NCBI GenBank assembly: GCA_043748455.1
Contig: JAYTNF010000007.1
Location: 1 to 50,942, forward strand
Direction of reading: 5' to 3'
From: JAAFKA01 sp043748455
Lineage (GTDB): Bacteria > Bacteroidota > Bacteroidia > Cytophagales > Thermoflexibacteraceae
DNA: 50,942 nucleotides
The notes beneath the pieces were generated by a model, which saw only the letters and a program-made list of their open reading frames with translations, made no database searches and was not told the origin of the DNA. Below, one piece after another: positions 31,451-40,479 of this stretch. Both the position numbers and the translations under genes were made by a program. The stretch's first letter is position 1. Each line of letters begins with the position of its first letter.

Positions 31451-33928
31451 ATGACAAAACAACATAAACATATCGTAATGGAGATTGAGGACTCTAATGA
31501 CTCTGATGAATTTATCCCTATTATTTCGCCAGAAGAAGATACTGATAGCGATGATAGTTCTTTACCCGATGAATTGCCAATTTTGCCTGTGCGAAATACT
31601 GTTTTATTCCCAGGTGTTGTAATTCCAATTACGGTTGGTCGCCAAAAATCTATAAAATTGGTCAAAAAAGCCTATAAAGGAGACAAATTATTAGGTGTGG
31701 TTGCCCAACGAAAATCTAATGCTGATGAGCCAACAAAAGATGATTTATATGAAGTTGGTTGTATGGCTGTAATTATAAAGATGCTAACTTTGCCTGACGG
31801 TAATACCACAATTATTATTCAAGGAAAACGCAAGTTTACAATGGGTGAAATTGTTAAGGAAGACCCTTATATGACTGCAAAAGTTAGTTATTTGCAAGAT
31901 TCGCAGCCCGAAAAAAAGACCAAAGAAATCAAAGCCTTAGTCAATTCGTTGAAAGATGCAGCGAAAAAAATCATTAAAATTAATCCTGATATTCCACAAG
32001 AAGCACAAATGGCTCTAGAAAACATAGAAAGTACTTCTTTTTTGGTGCATTTTCTATCGTCTAATGCCAATATTGAGTTGGTAGAAAAACAGGAGTTACT
32101 CACAATTGTTGATTGGAAAGAAAGGGCAGAAAAATTGTTGGGCTATATGTTCAAAGAAATTCAGATGTTGGAATTGAAACAAGAAATTAATTCCAAAGCC
32201 CATACAGAATTAGACCAACAACAACGTGATTATTTTCTTCGTCAGCAAATCAAAGTATTGCATGATGAATTAGGTCATGACAGTCCAGAACAAGATGCAG
32301 AAAGTTTGAAAGAAAGGGCAGCTAAGAAACTGTGGTCAAAAGAAATTGCTGAACATTTCAACAAAGAAATGAACAAATTATTGCGACTCAATCCACAAAG
32401 TCCAGATTATCCTATTGCGATGAATTATTTGGAATTTATGCTTGATTTGCCTTGGCAATTTTGTACAGAGGATATTTTTGATTTGATAAAAGCAAAGGAA
32501 ATTTTAGACAAAGACCATCACGGATTAGAAAAAGTAAAAACTCGTATTCTTGAATATCTTGCAGTTTTAAAACTTCGTAAAGACATGAAAGGACCCATTT
32601 TGTGTTTATACGGACCTCCAGGGGTTGGTAAAACCTCATTAGGAAAATCTATTGCAAAATCTTTACAACGTGAATATATACGTATGTCTTTGGGAGGTTT
32701 GCATGATGAAGGTGAAATTAGAGGACATCGCAAAACTTATATTGGTGCAATGCCAGGGCGTATTTTGACAAATATTAAGAAAGCAAAATCGTCAAATCCT
32801 GTTTTTGTACTTGATGAGGTAGATAAAATTGGTAGTGATTTTCGTGGAGACCCAGCTTCTGCTTTATTAGAGGTGCTTGACCCTGAACAAAATCACACAT
32901 TTGCCGATAATTATCTCGAAGTAGATTATGATTTGTCAAAAGTATTGTTCATTGCAACTGCCAATAGCTTGGATACCATTCACCCTGCTTTGCGTGATAG
33001 AATGGAGATTATAGAAATTAATGGTTATACTTTGGAGGAAAAAGTAGAAATTGTTAAAAAACATTTGTTGCCAAAAGCCAAAAAAGAACATGGTTTAGGT
33101 GCAAAATCTTTTACTATTGACGATGCTGCTATTGCGGCAGTTATTGATGGTTATACTCGGGAGTCAGGAGTTCGTCATTTAGAGCAAAAAATGGCTGCTA
33201 TTGCTCGAAATATTGCCAAATCTGTGGCAATGGAAGAAGAATATAATAAAAAACTCAAAAAAGATGATGTAGAAAGAATTTTGGGCATGGCAGTTTTTGA
33301 CAAAGAGATGTATCAACAGAGTGATTTTGCAGGTGTTGTTACAGGTTTGGCATGGACACAAGCAGGTGGAGAAATTCTCTTTATTGAGTCAAGTTTGAGT
33401 AGAGGACGTGGTGGTATGACTTTGTCGGGACAATTAGGTGACGTGATGAAAGAATCTGCAACAGCAGCCTTGTCATATTTGAAAGCCCATGCAGAAGATT
33501 TGGGGATTGATTACCGTTTATTTAGTCAATATGACCTTCACGTTCACGTTCCCGCAGGTGCAGTTCCAAAAGATGGCCCTTCGGCAGGCATTACCATGTT
33601 TACTTCCTTAGCCTCGATTTATACACAGCGAAAAGTAAAAGACAAATTGGCAATGACAGGCGAAATTACATTACGTGGAAAAGTATTGCCTGTTGGTGGA
33701 ATTAAAGAGAAGATTTTAGCAGCAAAACGTGCAGGAATCAAGGATATTATTTTGTCAAAACAGAACAAAAAAGATATTCAAGAAATAGAACCGCATTACA
33801 TTACTGATTTGACTATTCATTACGTTGACAAAGTAGAAGACGTTTTGGCTATTGCTTTGCTACCTGAAAAAGTGAAAAAAGCATTGCAATTCAAAATAGA
33901 TATGGTACCTGATAGTAAATTAAACTAG
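31451..33928 (+). CDS. lon: ATP-dependent protease Lon
   Basis: The 825-residue protein has the complete LonA layout. The N-terminal substrate domain starts at LPILPVRNTVLFPGVV, Walker A GPPGVGKT lies near residues 388-395, Walker B is VFVLDEVDKIG, and the protease domain carries Ser711 (PKDGPSAG) and Lys754 (GGIKEK) as the catalytic dyad. It degrades damaged and regulatory proteins in the cytoplasm. An acidic, Asp/Ser-rich leader of about 30 residues precedes the N-domain. A second ATG at 31478 is an alternative start. It is monocistronic with a large nested palindrome downstream. Confidence 0.97.
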   Translation: MTKQHKHIVMEIEDSNDSDEFIPIISPEEDTDSDDSSLPDELPILPVRNTVLFPGVVIPITVGRQKSIKLVKKAYKGDKLLGVVAQRKSNADEPTKDDLYEVGCMAVIIKMLTLPDGNTTIIIQGKRKFTMGEIVKEDPYMTAKVSYLQDSQPEKKTKEIKALVNSLKDAAKKIIKINPDIPQEAQMALENIESTSFLVHFLSSNANIELVEKQELLTIVDWKERAEKLLGYMFKEIQMLELKQEINSKAHTELDQQQRDYFLRQQIKVLHDELGHDSPEQDAESLKERAAKKLWSKEIAEHFNKEMNKLLRLNPQSPDYPIAMNYLEFMLDLPWQFCTEDIFDLIKAKEILDKDHHGLEKVKTRILEYLAVLKLRKDMKGPILCLYGPPGVGKTSLGKSIAKSLQREYIRMSLGGLHDEGEIRGHRKTYIGAMPGRILTNIKKAKSSNPVFVLDEVDKIGSDFRGDPASALLEVLDPEQNHTFADNYLEVDYDLSKVLFIATANSLDTIHPALRDRMEIIEINGYTLEEKVEIVKKHLLPKAKKEHGLGAKSFTIDDAAIAAVIDGYTRESGVRHLEQKMAAIARNIAKSVAMEEEYNKKLKKDDVERILGMAVFDKEMYQQSDFAGVVTGLAWTQAGGEILFIESSLSRGRGGMTLSGQLGDVMKESATAALSYLKAHAEDLGIDYRLFSQYDLHVHVPAGAVPKDGPSAGITMFTSLASIYTQRKVKDKLAMTGEITLRGKVLPVGGIKEKILAAKRAGIKDIILSKQNKKDIQEIEPHYITDLTIHYVDKVEDVLAIALLPEKVKKALQFKIDMVPDSKLN

Positions 33929-33943
33929 AATTAATTATTTAAG

Positions 33944-34027
33944 TACGTTGGCAATGGTGCTTTTCGTACCTTGACAATCGTACTTTTTATACGTTTGTCA
34001 AGGTGCAAAAGCACCATTGCCAACGTA
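33944..34027. terminator. Nested palindrome after lon
   Basis: The outer arms 33944-33964 and 34007-34027 are perfect 21-bp complements (TACGTTGGCAATGGTGC...). A second, imperfect stem lies inside (ACCTTGACAATCGTA with TACGTTTGTCAAGGT). It starts 16 bases after the lon stop. Confidence 0.75.
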
Positions 34028-34084
34028 TAAAAGCTAATACCCAACTAAGTTATAAAGTTTTAGTAACCAAATCCTCTAACAACC

Positions 34085-34666
34085 ATGAAACGAGTTTGTG
34101 TCTATTGTGCTTCGAGCATGAAAATTAACGAAATTTATTTTGCCGCCACTGAAAAACTTGCAACTTATTTAGTTGAAGAAAATATAGAGGTGGTTTTTGG
34201 TGGTGGTTCTGTTGGACTTATGGGCAAACTTGCTGATACAGTTATTGCAAAAGGAGGGAAAATTGTGGGTATTATGCCTAATTTTATGCGAGAAGTAGAA
34301 TGGCAACACAAAAAGGTTGAGGAATTTCATTTTACGGAAACAATGCATGAAAGAAAACAGAAGTTTTTAGAGAATGTTGATGGACTGATAACCTTAGCTG
34401 GTGGAAGTGGTACATTAGAAGAAGTATTAGAAGCTATTACACTAAAAAAATTAGGCTTATTTACCAAGCCAATTGTTATTTTAAACACAAATGGTTTTTA
34501 TGAACCTTTAAAGCAAATGTTTGAAAAGTGCATTGAGGAAAAATTTATGGACAATGAACATCGTGAAATGTGGACTTTTGTCAATGAACCAGAAGAGGTA
34601 ATTGAAGCACTGCGAAAAACATTGCCTTGGAATAAAGGTGCTATTAATTTTACAAATACAAAGTAA
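34085..34666 (+). CDS. LOG-family nucleotide 5'-monophosphate phosphoribohydrolase
   Basis: The 193-residue Rossmann-fold protein belongs to the TIGR00730/LOG family: VCVYCASS at the start, VFGGGSVGLMGKLAD, MPNFM and the active-site block LAGGSGTLEEVLEA. The last is normally PGGxGTxxE; Ala replaces Pro here, while the Arg (HERKQKF) and Glu catalytic residues remain. Members hydrolyse cytokinin riboside 5'-monophosphate or purine nucleotides to base and ribose 5-phosphate. In a non-plant bacterium a role in nucleotide salvage is more likely than hormone synthesis. The TlpA-like gene follows 26 bases later. Confidence 0.9.
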   Translation: MKRVCVYCASSMKINEIYFAATEKLATYLVEENIEVVFGGGSVGLMGKLADTVIAKGGKIVGIMPNFMREVEWQHKKVEEFHFTETMHERKQKFLENVDGLITLAGGSGTLEEVLEAITLKKLGLFTKPIVILNTNGFYEPLKQMFEKCIEEKFMDNEHREMWTFVNEPEEVIEALRKTLPWNKGAINFTNTK

Positions 34667-34692
34667 AAATAAATTATTCAACTGTTTTATTC

Positions 34693-35175
34693 ATGAAAAA
34701 CTTACTATTACTATTTAGCTTTTTGGCGTTATTATCTTGTAATAAAGTAGATGGAATTGCTGATGGTGAAACTGTGCCTGACTTTGAAACCTATAATGTG
34801 AAAGGCGAAAAAGTAAAAATTTCTGATTATAAAGGCAAAGTAGTTATGTTATATTTTTGGGCAGATTTTTGTCCAACTTGCAAAAAAGAATTTCCTGCCA
34901 CACAAACCTATTATGAAAAATTGCAAGGCAAAGATTTTGAATTACTTGCCATCAATGTCGGACAACCACAAAAAGCATCACAAGGTTTTTATGATAAATA
35001 CGAGCCAAGTTTTCCGATGTTATTAGACACTGCGGGACAAATTTCTAAAAAATTTGCAGTAAAAGAATTACCAACCAATTATTTTATTAATCCCGAAGGA
35101 AAAATTATTAGGAGAATTATCGGTTTTGTTGGTGAAAATCAAGTACAAGTGATGATTAATCAACATAAAAATTAG
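34693..35175 (+). CDS. TlpA/ResA-like thiol-disulfide oxidoreductase lipoprotein
   Basis: A lipobox (ALLSC, Cys16) anchors this 160-residue protein in the envelope. The thioredoxin fold contains the active site WADFCPTCKKE and the cis-proline loop KELPTNYFINPEG. Proteins of this kind reduce disulfides outside the cytoplasm, often in cytochrome c maturation. No ccm gene is adjacent, so the target is unknown. It follows the LOG gene closely and may share its transcript. Confidence 0.9.
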   Translation: MKNLLLLFSFLALLSCNKVDGIADGETVPDFETYNVKGEKVKISDYKGKVVMLYFWADFCPTCKKEFPATQTYYEKLQGKDFELLAINVGQPQKASQGFYDKYEPSFPMLLDTAGQISKKFAVKELPTNYFINPEGKIIRRIIGFVGENQVQVMINQHKN

Positions 35176-35387
35176 GTAGTGGTAAAAATATAATGATTTG
35201 ATAACCTAATCCATTGATTACCAAATCATATTTTTTTACTCCTACCTTAATTTCATAGATTTCCAATAAAGCTATTGGAAATGTAAATTTATACTTTTAT
35301 GCTATGTTTTCAAGCCTTTATTTGTAACTTTGTTACATTCATGCAATTTTTGTAATTGCAAAACTTGATAATTAAAAAAATAGAAAA

Positions 35388-35418
35388 TTGTTTGAAATAA
35401 AAAATTGTTGTATATTTG
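35388..35418 (+). promoter_or_regulatory. Promoter of the Fic operon
   Basis: TTG (35388-35390) and TATATTTG (35411-35418) are separated by 20 bases. Transcription would begin about 4-7 bases after the box, at or next to the ATG at 35423, so the message may be leaderless. Confidence 0.65.
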
Positions 35419-35422
35419 TACT

Positions 35423-35635
35423 ATGTTTGTAACTCGACAAGACATATTATATTTAGGAAAGTTATCAACAACTAATGATTTAGTTGCTGTTGATACAATT
35501 CCTGCTGCATTTAAACAAGACTTTCATTTATTCTTTTTTGGTAAAACTTTAACAAAGAAAGATGACTTGTTATTTGCCTACCCACACGATATTAAATTGT
35601 GGCTTCGATTTCTGTTTAATAAATATAATGCATAA
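35423..35635 (+). CDS. Small protein preceding Fic, putative partner
   Basis: The 70-residue protein starts MFVTRQDILYLGKLSTTNDLV; I chose the ATG at 35423 because the promoter box ends at 35418. It has a hydrophobic-aromatic middle (FHLFFFGKTLT) and a C-terminus containing YPHDIKLWLRFLF. I recognise no family, and it is unlike the FicA/YhfG antitoxin that I know. It ends 5 bases before the fic start, so the two are surely cotranscribed. An antitoxin, chaperone or target-adaptor role is possible by position only. Confidence 0.6.
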   Translation: MFVTRQDILYLGKLSTTNDLVAVDTIPAAFKQDFHLFFFGKTLTKKDDLLFAYPHDIKLWLRFLFNKYNA

Positions 35636-35640
35636 TTACA

Positions 35641-36447
35641 ATGCTTCCAGATTACTTATTGGCATTTAATGAAGCACTTTTATTATTTCAAAATAAATTT
35701 CCAAGAAAAAAGTGGAGTGAAGAAGATAGAAATTCGTTGATAAATGATTTCGCTTTCTTTTCTGCAAGAATAGAGGATTCTAAACTTCAATATGGTGATA
35801 CTATTCGTTTTCTTAATAATGAAACTGTAAGAAATATTAATCTAAATTCTTTAACAGGAATTTCTACTCATCAAAGTGTTTTAAAAGGAGTTTTGGATAA
35901 TTTACAAAGTTTTGAACTAACGGAAGACATTGTAAAAAATATTCATAGCAGTTTAATGGATAATCCTTTGGTTTGGGAACCTGAATTTAAGCCCGAACTT
36001 GTGGGCAGATATAGAAATATTCCAACAGTTGGTTCGAGATTTCCTCATTTTGAAAATAAAGAGTATAACGCACATTATAATTTGGAAATTATAATGGCTA
36101 CTTATATTGATATTTTTAGTAATAAATTAAACGATATTGATAATACAAATATAGAAAAACATCTTCTTACAAGAATTGCCTTTTTCCATAATAAATTCTT
36201 AAATGAAATTCACCCTTTTGCTGATGGAAATGGTAGAGTATGCAGAATAATTATTGGTGCAATTTTAATGAAAAATCATTGCCCTCCAATATTTCCTGAA
36301 ATTACAACACAAGAAGAACAAATAGAATATATTAGTACGATTGTAAAATGTGAACAAAATAAAAGTGATGAACCATTAATAGCTTATTTTGCAAATGGTA
36401 TGACTAAATATTTATTAAAAAGAGTTAATAACCAAAATTTTGAATAA
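35641..36447 (+). CDS. Fic family protein (AMPylase-type), class II
   Basis: The 268-residue protein contains the catalytic HPFADGNGRVCR motif (His191 to Gly/Arg199) in the Fic core, with the FFHNKFLNEI helix in front. The inhibitory helix motif appears in the N-terminus as S-A-R-I-E-D (residues 41-46), a class II layout with Asp where Gly or Asn is usual. Fic enzymes transfer AMP or other phosphate-containing groups to protein hydroxyls. It is the second gene of a tight two-gene unit. Its stop is 24 bases before metG, so read-through into metG is possible. Confidence 0.92.
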   Translation: MLPDYLLAFNEALLLFQNKFPRKKWSEEDRNSLINDFAFFSARIEDSKLQYGDTIRFLNNETVRNINLNSLTGISTHQSVLKGVLDNLQSFELTEDIVKNIHSSLMDNPLVWEPEFKPELVGRYRNIPTVGSRFPHFENKEYNAHYNLEIIMATYIDIFSNKLNDIDNTNIEKHLLTRIAFFHNKFLNEIHPFADGNGRVCRIIIGAILMKNHCPPIFPEITTQEEQIEYISTIVKCEQNKSDEPLIAYFANGMTKYLLKRVNNQNFE

Positions 36448-36471
36448 GAATTGCAAAAACTTGATACCTCA

Positions 36472-38562
36472 ATGACACCAAATAGATATACAATTACCGC
36501 AGCTTTGCCTTATGCCAACGGACCTTTACACATTGGACATATTGCAGGTGCATATTTGCCTGCCGATACCTACGCCCGATATTTGCGTTTGAAGGGCAAA
36601 GATGTTGCTTTTATTTGCGGTTCTGACGAGCATGGAGCAGCAATTACCTTGCGTGCAAAAAAAGAAGGCGTAACTCCACAACAAATTATAGATAAATATC
36701 ACTACCAAATGAAAGCCACTTTTGAGGAATTTGGTATTGCCTTTGATATTTATCACCGCACTTCGTCTGAATTGCACCACAAAACAGCACAAGATTTTTT
36801 TACACAACTCAACAATACAGGCAAATTTCAACTTATAGAATCAGAACAATTTTTTGATGAAAAAGCCAAGCAATTTTTAGCAGACCGTTATATTATTGGT
36901 ACTTGCCCAAAATGTGGACATGATTCTGCCTACGGAGACCAATGCGAAAAATGCGGTTCTACACTAAGCCCAACAGAATTAATAAATCCAAAATCTACAT
37001 TAAGCGGAGCTACACCTGTGATGAAAAAAACCTCACATTGGTATTTGCCCTTAAATGAATATGAGGCTTGGCTAAAAGTTTGGTTGTTAGAAGGCAAAAA
37101 AAATATTTTGAAACCAAATGTTTTTGGGCAATGCAAATCTTGGCTTGACCAAGGATTGCAAGCAAGAGCTATGACTCGTGATTTGGATTGGGGAATAAAA
37201 GTGCCGATAAACACACCCGAAGCCGAAGGAAAAGTGCTTTATGTTTGGCTTGATGCACCGATTGGCTACATTTCTGCCACAAAAGCATGGGCAACTGCAA
37301 CAGGTAAAAATTGGGAAGATTATTGGAAAAAAGAGGACACAAAACTTGTGCATTTTATTGGAAAAGATAATATCGTTTTTCATTGTATTATTTTCCCGAT
37401 AATGTTGAAAGCACATAGCGAATTTATTTTGCCTGATAATATTCCTGCAAATGAATTTCTGAATTTGGAAGGAGATAAAATTTCTACTTCTCGAAATTGG
37501 GCGGTTTGGTTGCACGAATATTTGCAAGATTTTCCGAATCGCCAAGATACCTTACGTTATGTACTTACGTCTATTGCACCCGAAACCAAAGATAGCGAAT
37601 TTACATGGAAAGATTTTCAAACCCGAAATAATAGCGAATTAGCAGATATTTTTGGCAATTTTGTAAACCGTACTCTAAAACTCACACAAGTAAATTTTGG
37701 TGGAGATGTACCAAGTCGTGGCGAAGAATTGACCTTGTATGACCAACAAGTGTTATCAGATTTAAAAGATTTTCCCGAAAAAATCGAAAAATTGCTTGAA
37801 AACTATAAATTTAGAGATGCACAAGTAGAATTAATGAATTTGGCACGTTTGGGAAACAAATATTTATCAGATACCGAACCTTGGAAAATGATAAAATTTG
37901 ATAGACAAGCCACAGGAACTATTCTAAATATTGCTTTGCAAATTGTGGGAAGTTTGGCTATTTTGGCAGAACCATTTTTGCCTTTTGCAGCCAAAAAGCT
38001 ACAAATGATGTTAGGAAATGGTAAAAATAGTGATTTAATTCCCGAAAACTTACGTAATGAAGAAAACCCATTTTTATGGGAAAATGCAGGAAAATCAGAC
38101 TTAATGAAATCGTATTACAAAATTAGTGATACGATAGAAGTGTTATTTTCAAAAATTGAAGATGCGGATATTGAAAAGCAATTAGCTAAATTAGCAGCAA
38201 GTAAAACAGCCAATAAAAAAGTGGAAGATTTGAAAGAAAATATTACCTTTGAGACTTTTGCAGGTTTAGATTTGCGAATTGCAACCATAATTGCAGCCGA
38301 AAAAGTTGCAAAAACTAAGAAATTATTGAAACTTACTTTGGATACAGGTTTAGATATTCGCACTGTTGTTAGTGGCATTGCCGAATATTATGAACCCGAA
38401 CAAATCATTGGAAAACAAGTTACTTTGTTGGCAAATCTTGCTCCACGTGAATTAAAAGGAATTATGTCCCAAGGAATGATTTTGATGGCAGAAGACAAAG
38501 ACGGAAGTTTGAAGTTTGTGCAGCCAAATGAAATTGTGGCAAATGGAGTAACTGTGAGGTAG
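36472..38562 (+). CDS. metG: Methionyl-tRNA synthetase
   Basis: The 696-residue enzyme shows the HIGH motif at residues 20-23 (PLHIGHIAG), a zinc knuckle (CPKCGH...CEKCG, about 144-161) and KMSKS in the form KISTS (about 336-340). A C-terminal EMAP/Trbp111-type tRNA-binding domain (about 590-690, FAGLDLRIATIIAAEKV) follows. It charges tRNA-Met. I start at ATG 36472 (MTPNRYTITAALPY), the usual family start; a TTG 21 bases upstream would add residues not found in the family. It lies directly downstream of fic. Confidence 0.97.
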   Translation: MTPNRYTITAALPYANGPLHIGHIAGAYLPADTYARYLRLKGKDVAFICGSDEHGAAITLRAKKEGVTPQQIIDKYHYQMKATFEEFGIAFDIYHRTSSELHHKTAQDFFTQLNNTGKFQLIESEQFFDEKAKQFLADRYIIGTCPKCGHDSAYGDQCEKCGSTLSPTELINPKSTLSGATPVMKKTSHWYLPLNEYEAWLKVWLLEGKKNILKPNVFGQCKSWLDQGLQARAMTRDLDWGIKVPINTPEAEGKVLYVWLDAPIGYISATKAWATATGKNWEDYWKKEDTKLVHFIGKDNIVFHCIIFPIMLKAHSEFILPDNIPANEFLNLEGDKISTSRNWAVWLHEYLQDFPNRQDTLRYVLTSIAPETKDSEFTWKDFQTRNNSELADIFGNFVNRTLKLTQVNFGGDVPSRGEELTLYDQQVLSDLKDFPEKIEKLLENYKFRDAQVELMNLARLGNKYLSDTEPWKMIKFDRQATGTILNIALQIVGSLAILAEPFLPFAAKKLQMMLGNGKNSDLIPENLRNEENPFLWENAGKSDLMKSYYKISDTIEVLFSKIEDADIEKQLAKLAASKTANKKVEDLKENITFETFAGLDLRIATIIAAEKVAKTKKLLKLTLDTGLDIRTVVSGIAEYYEPEQIIGKQVTLLANLAPRELKGIMSQGMILMAEDKDGSLKFVQPNEIVANGVTVR

Positions 38563-38619
38563 AAGTTAGGTCTTCCGTTTCAATATGTTAAATCCCATTA
38601 ATAACCTAAAAAATATATT

Positions 38620-38664
38620 ACATAGCACACATAGAAAATAATATCAAAGCTATGTGTGCTATGT
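38620..38664. repeat. Perfect 15-bp hairpin after metG
   Basis: ACATAGCACACATAG (38620-38634) and CTATGTGTGCTATGT (38650-38664) pair perfectly. CTATG blocks of this kind also occur inside the intergenic element at 5816-6012. Confidence 0.6.
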
Positions 38665-38712
38665 TCCTATTAGATTAAAATATTTTGGTGCGAAACCTAT
38701 TTTATACCGCAC

Positions 38713-38748
38713 AAAAAAGCCATAAAACTTCTGTTTTATGGCTTTTTT
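38713..38748. terminator. Bidirectional intrinsic terminator
   Basis: AAAAAAGCCATAAAAC (38713-38728) pairs perfectly with its complement at 38733-38748 around a 4-base loop, with A and T runs on both sides. It serves metG and the convergent fasciclin gene. Confidence 0.9.
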
Positions 38749-38773
38749 TATATTTATGGCGTTTTGCCAATAA

Positions 38774-39373
38774 TTACATTTTTTTAGGCATTAACACTTT
38801 GTTAATAACGTGAACAGTACCATTACTTGTAGCTACATCAGCAGCAACAACCTCAGCACCACCAACCATTACTTTACCGTCTTTCACAGTTACTTTCAAT
38901 TTTTCGCCTTGTAAAGTTACTAATTCTTTACCGTCTGTTAAATCAGCAGCTTTCAAAGAACCTTCTACAACGTGGAATTTCAAAACAGAAGTTAATTTTG
39001 CTTTATCTTTAGAAACTTTTTCTACAGCAGCTTTAACAGCTTCAAAAGCAGCATTGTTTGGAGCAAATACTGTGAATGCACCAGCACCTTTAAATGTTTC
39101 AACTAACTCAGCAGTAGTTAAAGCACCAACTAAAGAACTTAAATCTGCATTTGCACCAGCAACTTCAGAAATAGATTTTGGAGCAGCAGCAGCAATAGAA
39201 TCAGCAGTAGCTTTTGCAGCAGCTTCAACCATAGCCATAGAATCAGCTACTCTTACTGAGTCAGCCATAGCTTTTTCTTTAGCAGCTTTTTCTTTATCTC
39301 CACAAGAAGACAATGTAATGCTTGTTGCAAATACAACAGCAGCACCTAATACGATAGATTTTAAATTAAACAT
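38774..39373 (-). CDS. Fasciclin-domain lipoprotein
   Basis: The 199-residue protein has a signal peptide with lipobox LSSC (Cys24), an Ala/Lys/Asp-rich stalk (25-70) and one fasciclin (FAS1) domain. The H1 and H2 boxes are recognisable (GAFTVFAPNNAAFEAV and GTVHVINKVLMP). FAS1 proteins mediate adhesion or bind surface ligands. The strong promoter at 39422-39453 and the Ala-rich, high-bias coding suggest abundant expression. Confidence 0.93.
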   Translation of the reverse strand: MFNLKSIVLGAAVVFATSITLSSCGDKEKAAKEKAMADSVRVADSMAMVEAAAKATADSIAAAAPKSISEVAGANADLSSLVGALTTAELVETFKGAGAFTVFAPNNAAFEAVKAAVEKVSKDKAKLTSVLKFHVVEGSLKAADLTDGKELVTLQGEKLKVTVKDGKVMVGGAEVVAADVATSNGTVHVINKVLMPKKM

Positions 39374-39421
39374 GGTAAGTAGTTAAATTAAGTTGTGTAA
39401 ATTTTGATATAATTTTCGCTG

Positions 39422-39453
39422 CAAAGATAGGATTTTTTTTTAATAAAAAACAA
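39422..39453 (-). promoter_or_regulatory. Promoter of the fasciclin gene
   Basis: On the minus strand TTG (39451-39453) and TATCTTTG (39422-39429) are 21 bases apart. This is the clearest match to the Bacteroidota consensus in the window. Confidence 0.75.
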
Positions 39454-39576
39454 ATGTTATTCACCTTTTTTTGCAAATCTTTTTAGAAAATGCTAAAAAG
39501 TTTGTGATTATTGCAAGTTCCAAGCTACTTTTGCTAATCTTTTGTGGATTTTGTACAATGTTTCAAGTATTTTTTC

Positions 39577-40479
39577 TTAACTTGGTAATTCTCCATAAAG
39601 CAGTTTTTTAAAAGAAGTAGTATATGTGTTTCTCAATTTGTCCCAAGTATTATCAATATCTGAAAAAATTATGGCTCTTGATGGGTGATTAAAAATCCAT
39701 GTATTTTCTCCATGTATTTTCAAATCATCATGACCAACTCTTACAAGCATTACTTCAAAATCTATAGAATTAAAGAATGTCATAATATCATCTACTAAAA
39801 GTATTTTATGAATATCATAAATATGTCTGATTTTATTATTGAGGTCTATAATTGCATTTGTTGAATATGAAAATCTAATTAAACTCATGAGTTTTTCACA
39901 CAATGTTCTATGAGTACTCAATACTTGTATTTCAAAAGGTGCTAAGTTATACTTTTCTATTAGTGCAAATTGATTAGTATTTCTCATCATTTCAGCAATA
40001 AAACAGTCTATTATAGCAGTTTCATAAGGTTCAAAACTGCCAAATACACTTGTTTCTACAATAATTTGTTCTCTAACTTGCCCAAAATCAGATTCAAATG
40101 CTTTGGGATAACTATGAACTGTTTTTCTAACTTGTCCTGTTTTCTTAGTAATGCCTTCTATGTCGGTTTCGGGTATAATTGGTTCTACTATTTTTGAAAT
40201 AGCTCTTAATCGTTGTTTTAATTGACTTGGATTTTCTGCACAATTTTGTAATATGGTCAAATCAATATCTTCAGAAAATCTTTCAATAATACCATAGCAT
40301 TTTGACAACGCTGTGCCACCTTTGAAAACAGCTTTCTTAGCAATATCAGAGCTAAAAATGGCTTTTAATGCGGTTGTAACCCAATAATCTTTTTCAATAT
40401 ATATTTCAGGAATACCTTTTAGCTCTGATGTAGCAACTATTGCATCTTTGTATAATTCTGGATTGTCATGTAATGTCAT
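39577..40479 (-). CDS. AbiEii-type nucleotidyltransferase toxin
   Basis: The 300-residue protein has the DUF1814/AbiEii nucleotidyltransferase core: FKGGTALSKCYGIIERFSEDIDL with Gly54-Gly55 and Asp71-Ile-Asp73. The family transfers nucleotides to tRNA or other RNA ends (as in MenT) and causes growth arrest in abortive infection. I start at 40479 because this ATG overlaps the stop of the upstream antitoxin gene as ATGA; an ATG at 40491 would overlap by 16 bases. It is the second gene of the operon. Confidence 0.92.
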   Translation of the reverse strand: MTLHDNPELYKDAIVATSELKGIPEIYIEKDYWVTTALKAIFSSDIAKKAVFKGGTALSKCYGIIERFSEDIDLTILQNCAENPSQLKQRLRAISKIVEPIIPETDIEGITKKTGQVRKTVHSYPKAFESDFGQVREQIIVETSVFGSFEPYETAIIDCFIAEMMRNTNQFALIEKYNLAPFEIQVLSTHRTLCEKLMSLIRFSYSTNAIIDLNNKIRHIYDIHKILLVDDIMTFFNSIDFEVMLVRVGHDDLKIHGENTWIFNHPSRAIIFSDIDNTWDKLRNTYTTSFKKLLYGELPS

